Part shown: piece after piece, positions 7,233-14,500 of the stretch
How positions within the stretch are numbered: the stretch's first letter is position 1
Layout: every line of letters begins with the position of its first letter
NCBI GenBank assembly: GCA_035281845.1
Contig: DATEVL010000009.1
Span: forward strand, 1 to 38,826
Direction: 5' to 3'
Length of the DNA: 38,826 bases
Source: DATEVL01 sp035281845
Lineage (GTDB): Bacteria > Chloroflexota > Anaerolineae > Anaerolineales > E44-bin32
Program-made: the position numbers and the translations under genes
The notes under the pieces: generated by a model
The model's input: only the letters and a program-made list of their open reading frames with translations
What the model was told of the DNA's origin: nothing
Databases searched by the model: none

Positions 7233-7504
7233 CTTCCACCTCCGGAGGAAACAACACGATCCATCGTCCACGAGCCCAACGCAGGGTCTTGCGCCAGGAC
7301 GCAATGCAGGCCATTGGTTGTGCGAATCCGCAGGCGTCGGACGCCGGTGACGGCGGGTCGTCCAACTTGATCGGATTCGACGGACCGCACCAGGTAGCGC
7401 CGGCCCCTCCAAATGAACTCCTCAGGGGCGACGGACCGCGCCCGTTGCCAGACGTGGACCGCGTCTCCCACACCGGCCCTCCGTTCGATCCGAACTCGGT
7501 TCAT
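7229..7504 (-). CDS. Small hypothetical protein, DUF6504-like (91 aa)
   Basis: The pattern ...PEEFIWRGRRYLVRSVESDQ... LRIRTTNGLHCVLAQDPALGSWTMDRVV resembles DUF6504-type proteins: a short beta-rich domain with a WRGRxYxV strand and a final W-x-hxxV strand. In actinobacteria such proteins are found next to the ImuB/DnaE2 mutasome genes; this is recalled, not checked. The start ATG 7504 overlaps the stop of the upstream FtsK-like gene by 4 nt (ATGA), and its own stop overlaps the next start in the same way. The gene is therefore the middle of a translationally coupled trio. No function is claimed. Confidence 0.65.
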   Translation of the reverse strand: MNRVRIERRAGVGDAVHVWQRARSVAPEEFIWRGRRYLVRSVESDQVGRPAVTGVRRLRIRTTNGLHCVLAQDPALGSWTMDRVVSSGGGR

Positions 7505-8310
7505 CGAGCGCCTCTCTCAGGCACGCGAAGCCCGGCCGCGCTCGGCCAGGCCGCGTGCTCCAAGCGCCTCTCGGCCAGGAAATGAGGCCCATGAACCCGC
7601 CCCCGGGCCAGTAGATCCAGATCCACCGCGGGAAGGGCGGCGAGCGCCAGGCGGCATCGCCATTGGCCACGCCGGTATGCGTATTCCCCCGCCCCGATGG
7701 CGGTCATGCGAGCGACATCGGACCGCCTCCAGCCGGATCGCCACCATACCCGCGGCACCTGGTCCGTCCCCGCCACGACGTGAATCCCGAGGGCGCTCCC
7801 ATGCCTGAGGATTCTGCCCAGAACCTGGCGCGATCCTCGGGAACGGCCCGCTTCGAGCCCGGCGAGGTCACCGATCACCAGCAGGATTCCGGGCCACGCC
7901 CTTCCCTCCCGCCTCCTGGCAGCGAGTTCCGCCGTCAGCCAGCGCAGGCTCAGCGCCGCGGCTGTCGGATCGATAGCCGTCTGGCCGACGGCATGCGGAA
8001 GGTTTTCGAGCACCAGAAGTTCGCGCCCGGTCGAATCGATAGTCAGCAGTTGGAGCAGTGCCGGCCGAGTTGTCAGAGCCAAGCCGGCCGCCACGCTGCG
8101 AATAGCTTCGAATCTCTCCGGCGCCGGCCAGCAGATGAGAAGATGGCTTGACGTTGGGGAGTGTAGGTCGTGCCAGACCAGCGCGCCGGCTGCGTCAACG
8201 CCGATCGGAGCAGCAAATGGACCGATTCTGCCTTCGCCCCTTACTAGCTCCAGGAGACGAGGGGAGCGCGGTTCGTTCTGATGGTAGGTTGGAGTGATCT
8301 TGCTACTCAA
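7501..8310 (-). CDS. FtsK/SpoIIIE-like protein lacking the Walker A loop
   Basis: About 269 residues from TTG 8310, with the layout of an FtsK/SpoIIIE-type ATPase domain: GPFAAPIGVDAAGALVWHDLHSPTSSHLLI, LALTTRPALLQLLTIDS, LENLPHAVGQTAIDPTAAALSLRWLTAELAARRREG, PGILLVIGDLAGLEA (Walker B position) and ILRHGSALGIHVVAGTDQ (sensor-like). Where members have GxxGxGKS after 'HLLI', this protein reads CWPAPERFEAI, so nucleotide binding in the usual way is not expected. The Walker B acid is also atypical (IGDLAG). The frame is open to GTG 8601, which has GGAGGGG in front of it, but residues 8311-8601 are largely repeat DNA with no homology, so the start is uncertain. It heads a coupled operon downstream of a strong promoter. 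Confidence 0.6.
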   Translation of the reverse strand: MSSKITPTYHQNEPRSPRLLELVRGEGRIGPFAAPIGVDAAGALVWHDLHSPTSSHLLICWPAPERFEAIRSVAAGLALTTRPALLQLLTIDSTGRELLVLENLPHAVGQTAIDPTAAALSLRWLTAELAARRREGRAWPGILLVIGDLAGLEAGRSRGSRQVLGRILRHGSALGIHVVAGTDQVPRVWWRSGWRRSDVARMTAIGAGEYAYRRGQWRCRLALAALPAVDLDLLARGRVHGPHFLAERRLEHAAWPSAAGLRVPERGAR

Positions 8311-8388
8311 TGCGTGATCCCAGGGCGAACCGTGATCTGTCGATCGCGACGAACGGGCTAGTCTATCGACGCGACGGTCTACTTGGCG

Positions 8389-8515
8389 CCCAATGCCCTC
8401 CGGCACGCTAAGCGCGGTCCCCGCCGGGATGCCCCCTCCGGGGTGCGAAGCGCGACGAAGCGCGATGGCCACAGGCTCTTGCAGGGCCTGGCTAGAAGCC
8501 CCCTCCGGGGTGCCA
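8389..8515 (+). repeat. Dispersed repeat family 2, long copy
   Basis: Shares blocks in order with the reverse strand of 27881-27952: CGCTAAGCGCGGTCCCC (8406-8422 and complement of 27935-27951), then GATGCGAAGCGCGA and GATGGCCACA, then GCAGGGCCTGG. An extra CCCCCTCCGGGGTGC hairpin is present twice (about 8432-8445 and 8499-8513). It lies between the promoter at 8637-8665 and the coding part of the FtsK-like gene, so it would be in the 5' untranslated or N-terminal region of that transcript. Confidence 0.75.
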
Positions 8516-8623
8516 AGGGCGATCCCCGGCAGTGCCAAAAAGGTCTTAGGTGCTTGGCTGGTTCGGTGGCCCGCTGCTGTCCTGCGAAGTGATCTCTCCA
8601 CAGCCCCTCCACAGATAGAAACT

Positions 8624-8650
8624 ATGTTCTAGTTTGATTGTATAGAACAT
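8624..8650. promoter_or_regulatory. Perfect inverted repeat overlapping a promoter (operator candidate)
   Basis: ATGTTCTA (8624-8631), 11 bp, TAGAACAT (8643-8650), with further matching ACT/AGT beyond the arms. It covers the -10 box and part of the spacer of the minus-strand promoter at 8637-8665. It does not match the GAAC-N4-GTTC LexA box, since the half sites are in the opposite order. The binding protein is unknown. Confidence 0.65.
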
Positions 8651-8665
8651 CAGTGCTATTGTCAA
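8637..8665 (-). promoter_or_regulatory. Strong sigma-70-type promoter of the FtsK-like operon
   Basis: On the minus strand TTGACA (8665-8660), 17-bp spacer, TACAAT (8642-8637): a full consensus -35 and one mismatch in the -10. It would start transcription near 8630 toward the FtsK-like gene. This is the best promoter match in the window. Confidence 0.8.
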
Positions 8666-8690
8666 GGTCCAGCTCCTCCTCTGTCCGGTG

Positions 8691-8699
8691 TGCTACAAT
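8691..8699 (+). promoter_or_regulatory. Extended -10 box upstream of amrB
   Basis: TG-C-TACAAT (8691-8699), 26 bp before ATG 8725, with no -35 match at the normal distance. It faces away from the minus-strand promoter at 8637-8665. Confidence 0.4.
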
Positions 8700-8724
8700 C
8701 GTCTCGAATGGCCCTCAACCAGGG

Positions 8725-9570
8725 ATGAGCGACGTCCGTCCATCCCCTATCGCCGGCACCTGGTACCCCGGCGACGCCGAAGCGCTGGCCCGTTCTGTCG
8801 ACAAGCAGCTCGCCGAGGCTGACCCCCAGCCGCCGCCTGGCGCGGTGGTGGGGCTGATCGCGCCCCACGCCGGCCATCGCTATTCCGGCGCCGTCGCCGC
8901 CCGAGCCTTCCGCCTGGTAAGCCAATTAGCGCCCGATTGCGTGGCCGTCATCTCTCCGATGCACCATCTCTCAGCCGGAGAGGTGCTTTCCACCACCCAC
9001 GATGCCTACTGGACACCTCTCGGCGAGATCGCGGTCGACAAACCGCTCCTGGCCGAGTTCGCGGCCGACCTGGAGGCCCGCTGCGGTATCCGTCTGGTCC
9101 GCGTTTCGCGCGACGAGGAGCATTCGCTTGAAATCGAACTCCCCTTTCTGCAGCGCACCCTGGCCGCCGGCTTTCGACTCCTGCCGGTCATGCTGCGCGA
9201 CCAGTCGCGGCGGGTGGCCGAGGCCGTCGGTCACTCGCTGGCGGCGGTTCTACGCGGCCGATCGGCGTTGATCGTCGCCAGCTCGGATCTTTCGCACTTC
9301 TATCCAGGCCCGATCGCCCGGCGACTCGACGAGGAAATGCTGGCCCGGCTGGAGGCCTTCGACCCGCAAGCGGTGCTGCAAGCGGAGGACGAGGGCCTCG
9401 GATTCGCATGCGGCAAGGCGGCGCTGGCTGCCGCGTTGTGGGCGGCGCGTGACCTGGGGGCCACCGGCGTTCAACTGCGCGGCTACGCCCACTCCGGCGA
9501 CGTCACCGGCGACAACGAATCGGTCGTCGGTTATGGCGCCGCAGTGGTCTACCGCGGCGGCGAATCATGA
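8725..9570 (+). CDS. amrB: AmmeMemoRadiSam system protein B (MEMO1 family)
   Basis: 281 residues with the MEMO/AmrB signature: PSPIAGTWYPGD at the N-terminus, GLIAPHAGHRYSGAVAA, ISPMHHLSAGEV, DEEHSLEIELPFLQ, LIVASSDLSHFYPG and GYAHSGDVTGDNESVVGYGAAV. MEMO-like proteins are structurally related to class III extradiol dioxygenases; the conserved histidines (HAGH, HH, H in DLSHF) line the equivalent pocket. In bacteria and archaea it accompanies AmrA and a radical SAM protein, neither of which is in this window. Start at ATG 8725 just before the conserved PSPIAGxWYP; an AGGG lies very close upstream. The stop overlaps the next ATG by 4 nt (9567-9570), so the gene is coupled to the CNNM-like gene. 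Confidence 0.9.
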   Translation: MSDVRPSPIAGTWYPGDAEALARSVDKQLAEADPQPPPGAVVGLIAPHAGHRYSGAVAARAFRLVSQLAPDCVAVISPMHHLSAGEVLSTTHDAYWTPLGEIAVDKPLLAEFAADLEARCGIRLVRVSRDEEHSLEIELPFLQRTLAAGFRLLPVMLRDQSRRVAEAVGHSLAAVLRGRSALIVASSDLSHFYPGPIARRLDEEMLARLEAFDPQAVLQAEDEGLGFACGKAALAAALWAARDLGATGVQLRGYAHSGDVTGDNESVVGYGAAVVYRGGES

Positions 9571-10901
9571 CGGCCATCGGGCTCGATCTCCTGGGTCTGG
9601 TGGGCGTCGTCATTCTCGTGCTGGCAAATGCCTTCTTTGTCGCGGCGGAGTTTGCGCTCGTCAGTGTCCGACGCACGCGCATTCGGGAACTGGCCGGCCA
9701 AGGCCATCGTGCCGCCGCCTGGGCCGAGCGCGCCATCGCCAAGCCCGATCGCTTCATCGCCGCCACCCAGTTGGGAATCACGCTGGCCAGCCTGGGCTTG
9801 GGTTGGATCGGCGAGCCGGCGCTGTCCCACCTGCTTCAACCCGTCATCGCCCTGTTTCCCGGGACGATGGAAGAGCCCGTCGCACGCGCGCTTTCGGCCG
9901 GCCTGGCGTTCGCCTTGATCACCTTCCTTCACGTCGTCGTCGGTGAGCTCGCTCCCAAGTCGGTCGCCCTGCAGGACCCGGAACGGACGGCGCTGGCGGT
10001 GGCGCGTCCGACGGTCTGGACGGCTTGGATCTTCCATCCGGCCATCGTGGTTCTCAATGGCGCCGGCAACGCCCTGCTGCGCGCCATCGGAGTCCGTCCG
10101 GCCGAGGGCCATCGGATGGTCCATTCTGTCGAGGAGCTCAAGATGCTCGTCTCGGCCAGCGCCCGGGGCGGCGTGGTCGAAGATGAAGAAGAGGAGATGC
10201 TGCGGGCCGTCTTCGATTTTGGGGACACCCTGGTACGGCAGGTGATGGTCCCGCGCACCGAAATGATGGCCATCCCGGCCGAGGCGCCGGTCGGCGAGAT
10301 CATCCGGCTGGCGAAAGAGCAGCCGTTCAGCAAGCTTCCCGTCTTCGAAGGAAGCCTCGACCACATCATCGGGGTGCTCCACGTCAAGGACCTGTTGCGC
10401 CTGTGGCCGAATGGCTCGGCCGACGGCCGGACGGCTCGCGAAGTGATGCGCGAGACGATCTACGTCCCGGAGACGACGCACGTCAGCACGTTGCTGGCGC
10501 GCTTCCGCCGCAGGCGGCAGCACATTGCGGTCGTGCTCGACGAGTACGGCGGGACCGCCGGCGTCGTGACTCTGGCGGACCTCGTCGAAGAAATCGTCGG
10601 CGAGGTCAGCGATCCGTTCGACGAGCCCGAGATTCAACCGTTGCCCGATGGGACGGCGCTGATCGACGGGCTGACCCCGATCACCGAGGTCAACGAGCAT
10701 TTCGACCTGCAATTGGACGACCCCCATTACGACACGGTCGCCGGCTATCTGCTCGGGCGGCTTGGCCGTCTGGCGCAGGTCGGCGACCGGGTGACGGTGG
10801 ACGGAGGGGAGCTGCGCGTCGAGGCGATGGACGGCTTGCGCATCGCTCGCGTGTCGCTCACTCGTGAGCCGGCCGCCCACCCGCCGCCTGCGGCCGGATG
10901 A
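9567..10901 (+). CDS. CNNM/CorC-type membrane protein with DUF21, CBS pair and CorC_HlyC domain
   Basis: 444 residues. The N-terminal DUF21 transmembrane domain (about residues 1-190) shows LVGVVILVLANAFFVAAEFALVSVRRTRI, QLGITLASLGLGWIGEP and FALITFLHVVVGELAPKSVAL with the typical GExxPK motif. A cytoplasmic CBS pair follows (VPRTEMMAIPAEAPVGEII..., VLHVKDLLRLWP..., RRQHIAVVLDEYGGTAGVVTLADLVEEIVGEVSDPFD), then the CorC_HlyC domain (DGLTPITEVNEHFDLQL...TVAGYLLGRLGRL). Relatives are often annotated as 'hemolysin', but evidence in the family favours magnesium or other divalent cation export or its regulation. The start and stop overlap the neighbours by 4 nt each (ATGA), making amrB, this gene and priA one coupled unit. 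Confidence 0.9.
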   Translation: MTAIGLDLLGLVGVVILVLANAFFVAAEFALVSVRRTRIRELAGQGHRAAAWAERAIAKPDRFIAATQLGITLASLGLGWIGEPALSHLLQPVIALFPGTMEEPVARALSAGLAFALITFLHVVVGELAPKSVALQDPERTALAVARPTVWTAWIFHPAIVVLNGAGNALLRAIGVRPAEGHRMVHSVEELKMLVSASARGGVVEDEEEEMLRAVFDFGDTLVRQVMVPRTEMMAIPAEAPVGEIIRLAKEQPFSKLPVFEGSLDHIIGVLHVKDLLRLWPNGSADGRTAREVMRETIYVPETTHVSTLLARFRRRRQHIAVVLDEYGGTAGVVTLADLVEEIVGEVSDPFDEPEIQPLPDGTALIDGLTPITEVNEHFDLQLDDPHYDTVAGYLLGRLGRLAQVGDRVTVDGGELRVEAMDGLRIARVSLTREPAAHPPPAAG

Positions 10902-13393
10902 TGCCGCGCTACGCTGAAGTCGCCCTGCATCTGGCCCGGGTGCAGGGCGCTTTCCACTATCACATCCCTGACGAGCTGCTGCCGATCCTCGCTCCGGGTC
11001 ATCTGGTCGTCGTCCCTTTCGGACGCCGACGCGCCCAGGGCGTTGTGGTTCGGCTGGCCGATGAATCTCCGGTACCGGAAACGCGGCCCGTGGAAGGTCT
11101 GGTCGAAGTTCAACCGGTTCTGACTCCGCCTCAATTGGCCCTGGCGGCATGGATGCATCAGGCGACGCTCGCTCCGCTCGGCGAATGCGTCGCTTTAATG
11201 ATTCCGCCTGGGTTGGGGCAGCACGCCGACCAGGAGTACCGGCTGATCGAACCCTCGGTTCAGCCCAACGGCGACACTCAGGGACAGCTTGTGAAGCTAC
11301 TTCGCGTGCGAGGCCCTCTGCGCGGCCGCCAGATCGAACGGCACCTCGGCCGCCGCACCTGGCGTCGTGCGGCGGAAGCCCTGGTTCGGCGCGAAGTCAT
11401 TGGCACGGCGCCCGTCCTCGAGGAGCCGAGCGTCGGCCCGCGCCGCATTCGCACCGTCCGCCTGGCCGTCCCCGCGGAGCAGGCCTACGCAGCCCTCGGT
11501 GATCTGGGGCGAGGTGAAGCGGCCAAGCGGAGGCGGAACGCACTTCTGGCCGTCGTGAACGAAGCGAAACCTCTGGATGCGACTTGGCTCTATGCCGAGG
11601 CCGGCGCGCGTTCGGAAGATTTGCGCTATCTCCAGCGGCGCGGGTTGATCGCTTTCAACGCCCGCGAGATCCTGCGCGATCCCCTGGCCGAGACTCTGGT
11701 GGCTCAGGACACCCCGCCGGTTCTGACGCGGGACCAGCAGGCGGCGTGGGAGCCGATTCGCGAGGCCTTGAACTCGGGCGTCACCGCGGCGTTTCTGCTA
11801 CACGGGGTCACCGGATCCGGGAAGACCGAGATCTACCTGCGCGCGGTCGACCAGGTCCTACATGCGGGCGGGACGGCGATCGTCCTCGTCCCGGAGATCT
11901 CACTGACACCCCAGACGACGGAGCGGTTCCTGGCACGCTTCCCCGGCCAGGTTGGACTCCTGCATTCGTCCTTGGGGGCGGGCGAGCGGTATGACACCTG
12001 GCGGCGCGCCCGCGCCGGCGTGCTGCGTCTGATCGTTGGGGCGCGCAGCGCGTTGTTCGCCCCTTTGCCCGACATTCGGTTGATCGTCGTCGACGAGGAG
12101 CATGACGACTCGTACAAGGAACAGGAGGGCGCCGTTCGCTACCACGCGCGCCAGGCGGCGCTCGCTTATGCGCGCTTGCTCGGCGGCGTATGTCTGCTCG
12201 GCAGTGCCACGCCGGATGTGGTTACGTTCCATCGTGCCGAAGCCGGCGTGATTCGCCTGCTGCGTCTGCCGGAGCGCATTCTCGGCCATCGCCAGACGGT
12301 CGAGGCCCAGCAGCGCCGGTATCGGCTTCCTTTCGCCTACCAGCCGCTCGAGGGCGACGCCGTCGCCATCGAACTTCCTCCAGTCCACGTCGTAGATATG
12401 CGGCAGGAATTGCGGGCCGGCAACGTCTCTCTGTTCAGCCGCCGCCTCGATCAGGCCCTATCCAGGACGCTGGACGCCGGCCAACAGGCGATTCTGTTTC
12501 TCAACCGGCGCGGTGGCGCCACGTATGTCTTCTGCCGTGACTGCGGCTGGGTTGCGCGCTGTCCGCGCTGCGACACGCCGCTCACTCATCATCCGACGGC
12601 GGAGTCCCTCCGTTGTCATCATTGCGGTTACCAGCGCCGCCCACCGCGTCCGTGCCCGCAATGCGGAGGCCGGCGTGTTCGTTACTTCGGGGCCGGGACG
12701 CAGCGCATCCAGGCCGAAGTCGAGGCGCGGCACCCCGGCGTGCGCACCTTGCGTTGGGATTGGGACGTCACCCGCCGAAAGGGAGCGCACGCCGTCATCC
12801 TGGCCCATTTCGCGGCGCATCGCGCCGACATCCTGATCGGGACGCAGATGCTCGCTAAGGGCCTCGATCTACCCCTGGTGACCCTGGTCGGGGTCGTCTC
12901 GGCCGACACCGGCCTGCACCTCCCGGATTACCGCGCTGGCGAGCGCGCCTTCCAGGTGCTGACCCAGGTGGCGGGGCGCGCCGGACGGGGCCCGGCCGGC
13001 GGCCAGGTCATCCTGCAAACCTATCATCCCGACCACGCCGCGATTCGCGCCGCCGCCGGCCACGACTATCAGGCCTTCTACCAAGACGAGCTGCGCCACC
13101 GGCGCGAGCTCGGCTACCCGCCGTTTCGCCGACTTGTTCGGCTGCTCTTTCGCTCGTCATCTGCTGAGAGCGCCGAACGCGAGGCCAAGCGCCTGGCGGG
13201 CCGAATCCGCACCGAGCTTGCGCGGCGCGAGGACCCGACCGAAGTGGTCGGCCCGACCCCGTGTTTCTTCACGCGGCTGCATGGGCTATGGCGATGGCAG
13301 ATTCTGCTGCGCGGCTCGGATCCAGCGAAGGCTGTGCCCTCGGATTTGCCCGAGGGGTGGACAGCGGATGTGGAGCCGGTGAGTCTGCTCTAG
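10898..13393 (+). CDS. priA: Primosomal protein N', replication restart helicase
   Basis: 831 residues. Domain order is typical of PriA: an N-terminal 3'-DNA-binding domain (RYAEVALHLARVQGAFHYHIPDELL..., VVVPFGRRRAQGVVV), a winged-helix segment, then the superfamily 2 helicase. Walker A LLHGVTGSGKTEIYL is near residue 302 and the DEAH-like box VVDEEHDDSYKEQEG near residue 398. A zinc-binding module inserted around residues 545-595 has eight cysteines in CxxC pairs (CRDCGW, CPRCD, CHHCGY, CPQCGG). Motifs LIGTQMLAKGLDLPLVTLVGVVSADTGL and QVAGRAGR follow. PriA reloads the replisome at stalled forks. ATG 10898 overlaps the stop of the CNNM-like gene. It is the last gene of the amrB operon. Confidence 0.95.
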   Translation: MMPRYAEVALHLARVQGAFHYHIPDELLPILAPGHLVVVPFGRRRAQGVVVRLADESPVPETRPVEGLVEVQPVLTPPQLALAAWMHQATLAPLGECVALMIPPGLGQHADQEYRLIEPSVQPNGDTQGQLVKLLRVRGPLRGRQIERHLGRRTWRRAAEALVRREVIGTAPVLEEPSVGPRRIRTVRLAVPAEQAYAALGDLGRGEAAKRRRNALLAVVNEAKPLDATWLYAEAGARSEDLRYLQRRGLIAFNAREILRDPLAETLVAQDTPPVLTRDQQAAWEPIREALNSGVTAAFLLHGVTGSGKTEIYLRAVDQVLHAGGTAIVLVPEISLTPQTTERFLARFPGQVGLLHSSLGAGERYDTWRRARAGVLRLIVGARSALFAPLPDIRLIVVDEEHDDSYKEQEGAVRYHARQAALAYARLLGGVCLLGSATPDVVTFHRAEAGVIRLLRLPERILGHRQTVEAQQRRYRLPFAYQPLEGDAVAIELPPVHVVDMRQELRAGNVSLFSRRLDQALSRTLDAGQQAILFLNRRGGATYVFCRDCGWVARCPRCDTPLTHHPTAESLRCHHCGYQRRPPRPCPQCGGRRVRYFGAGTQRIQAEVEARHPGVRTLRWDWDVTRRKGAHAVILAHFAAHRADILIGTQMLAKGLDLPLVTLVGVVSADTGLHLPDYRAGERAFQVLTQVAGRAGRGPAGGQVILQTYHPDHAAIRAAAGHDYQAFYQDELRHRRELGYPPFRRLVRLLFRSSSAESAEREAKRLAGRIRTELARREDPTEVVGPTPCFFTRLHGLWRWQILLRGSDPAKAVPSDLPEGWTADVEPVSLL

Positions 13394-13395
13394 AG

Positions 13396-13497
13396 GTCAG
13401 TGGTGGTAGTCGGACGTAACTGCAGGCTTTAGCCTGCGCAGGACCTCGGATCGCAGGTTAAAGCCTGCGCTACGAGCTCCGATCACTCACCACTGAC
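13396..13497. repeat. Inverted-repeat element of the TGGTCAG family, with nested hairpins
   Basis: Outer arms GTCAGTGGTG (13396-13405) and CACCACTGAC (13488-13497). Inside are two self-complementary segments, GCAGGCT-TT-AGCCTGC (13422-13437) and a near-identical GCAGGTT-AA-AGCCTGC. It fills the gap between priA and the NTF2-like gene and could end the priA transcript, although no T-run follows. Confidence 0.65.
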
Positions 13498-13517
13498 TAT
13501 TTCCTGAGGAGGTCTGC

Positions 13518-13976
13518 ATGTCCCCAAACGAAGCCGTCCGCGCCGTCCTCGAACGCCATCTGCAATCGATTCTCGACAACGACGTCGCCGCCTATCACGC
13601 CACGACGGTGCCCGAGCTGACGTTGTACGAGTGGTATGTCACACCCCATCGAATCGATGGGCTCGCCTTTCACGACTTCATGCTGGCGGAGGCCGCCCGG
13701 CCGGATACGCCCGCGACCGCGCTCGATCCGGCGGGCCGGGCCGGCACCGTCGACAAGGCCCGGCAGCGCTTCGACCTGGCGAACTACAACGAGCAGGTCC
13801 ACGGGGATAGCGCCGTCTGCTCCTACACGTTGCTCGTCACTCGCGGCACCGCCGAGGGCGTGGCCGTCCGCAACCACAACGAGAGCCGCGTGCTCGTTCG
13901 CTTCGGCGACGCTTGGAAAGTTGTTCACGTTCACAAGTCGCCGGCGTGGAAGGCGCCATATGAGGCGGCGGCCTGA
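13518..13976 (+). CDS. NTF2-like protein (SnoaL/DUF4440/CaMKII-association-like)
   Basis: 152 residues forming one cone-shaped NTF2-like domain: an N-terminal helix (AVRAVLERHLQSILDNDVAAYHATTVPELTLYEWYVTPHRIDGLAFHDFML) and a beta sheet ending VVHVHKSPAW. The pattern ...VRNHNESRVLVRFGDAWKVVHVHKSPAW is close to the association-domain-like branch of the superfamily. Bacterial members include steroid isomerase-like enzymes, oligomerisation modules and uncharacterised proteins; no substrate is inferred. ATG 13518 is preceded by an excellent ribosome-binding site (GAGGAGGT, 5-6 nt). No signal peptide. It stands alone between priA and the ABC1 kinase. Confidence 0.75.
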   Translation: MSPNEAVRAVLERHLQSILDNDVAAYHATTVPELTLYEWYVTPHRIDGLAFHDFMLAEAARPDTPATALDPAGRAGTVDKARQRFDLANYNEQVHGDSAVCSYTLLVTRGTAEGVAVRNHNESRVLVRFGDAWKVVHVHKSPAWKAPYEAAA

Positions 13977-14147
13977 CGGCCGGCTGGTCGGCGGGGCGGC
14001 CTGCGCTATGCCCACGCTGCCAAGCAGCATCGACGCTATGACGGCGAGTACGAGTCCTTGATAGACAATTCTGGAGCAGGTTCGGTCGAGGCGGCGAAAG
14101 CTAGCCGGGAAGCGAAGTGCCAACGACGAGCGCGCATTGGAAGGCAT
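13968..14147 (-). pseudogene. Possible orphan signal-peptide fragment
   Basis: From ATG 14147 on the minus strand the frame reads a basic region (RRLDRTCSRIVYQG), a hydrophobic core (LVLAVIASMLLGSVGIA) and an AxA-type cleavage site (QAAPP). This is a convincing Sec signal peptide. Beyond it the frame runs antisense into the NTF2-like gene without homology, so this may be the 5' end of a secreted protein gene whose body was deleted. No ribosome-binding site is obvious, and a chance open frame is quite possible. Confidence 0.25.
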
Positions 14148-14500
14148 GGATGTCCCCCTTGGGTGGGTTCGAGCGAGGATGGCGGGCAATGGTAGCAGAG
14201 CTGCCACACGGCCTGTAGGCCCGGTAGCGCACGATTGTCGAGAATTGCACTGCGAGACAGACGGTGAGGGTCACAAGTCCCCCATGCACTCCCCCTCATG
14301 TTCACTCTACAGCGGAGTTGGCCCGAACGCAACAACTGGGATGGCGGACTAAATGCACTTCCGGACGCGAGAAATGTCATACGCCGCTCTTCAATCCCTG
14401 GTCACGGTCCCCGCGGCGCACGGAGCCGATCCCGCTCCCTACCCAGGTTGCCTTTCCCACCACAGTGGCTTAGCATCAGCTTGCCCCCGAGGTTGCTCTC
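13977..14500. other. Gene-free gap between NTF2-like gene and ABC1 kinase
   Basis: No complete gene is supported. The only notable item is a minus-strand open frame that looks like a detached signal peptide (13968-14147, listed separately). No tRNA-like or terminator-like structure was found. Confidence 0.5.

Noticed and set aside
8624..8650. LexA (SOS) box
   Set aside because: The half sites are GTTC...GAAC with a long spacer, opposite to the GAAC-N4-GTTC layout, and the CTGT-N8-ACAG layout is absent too.
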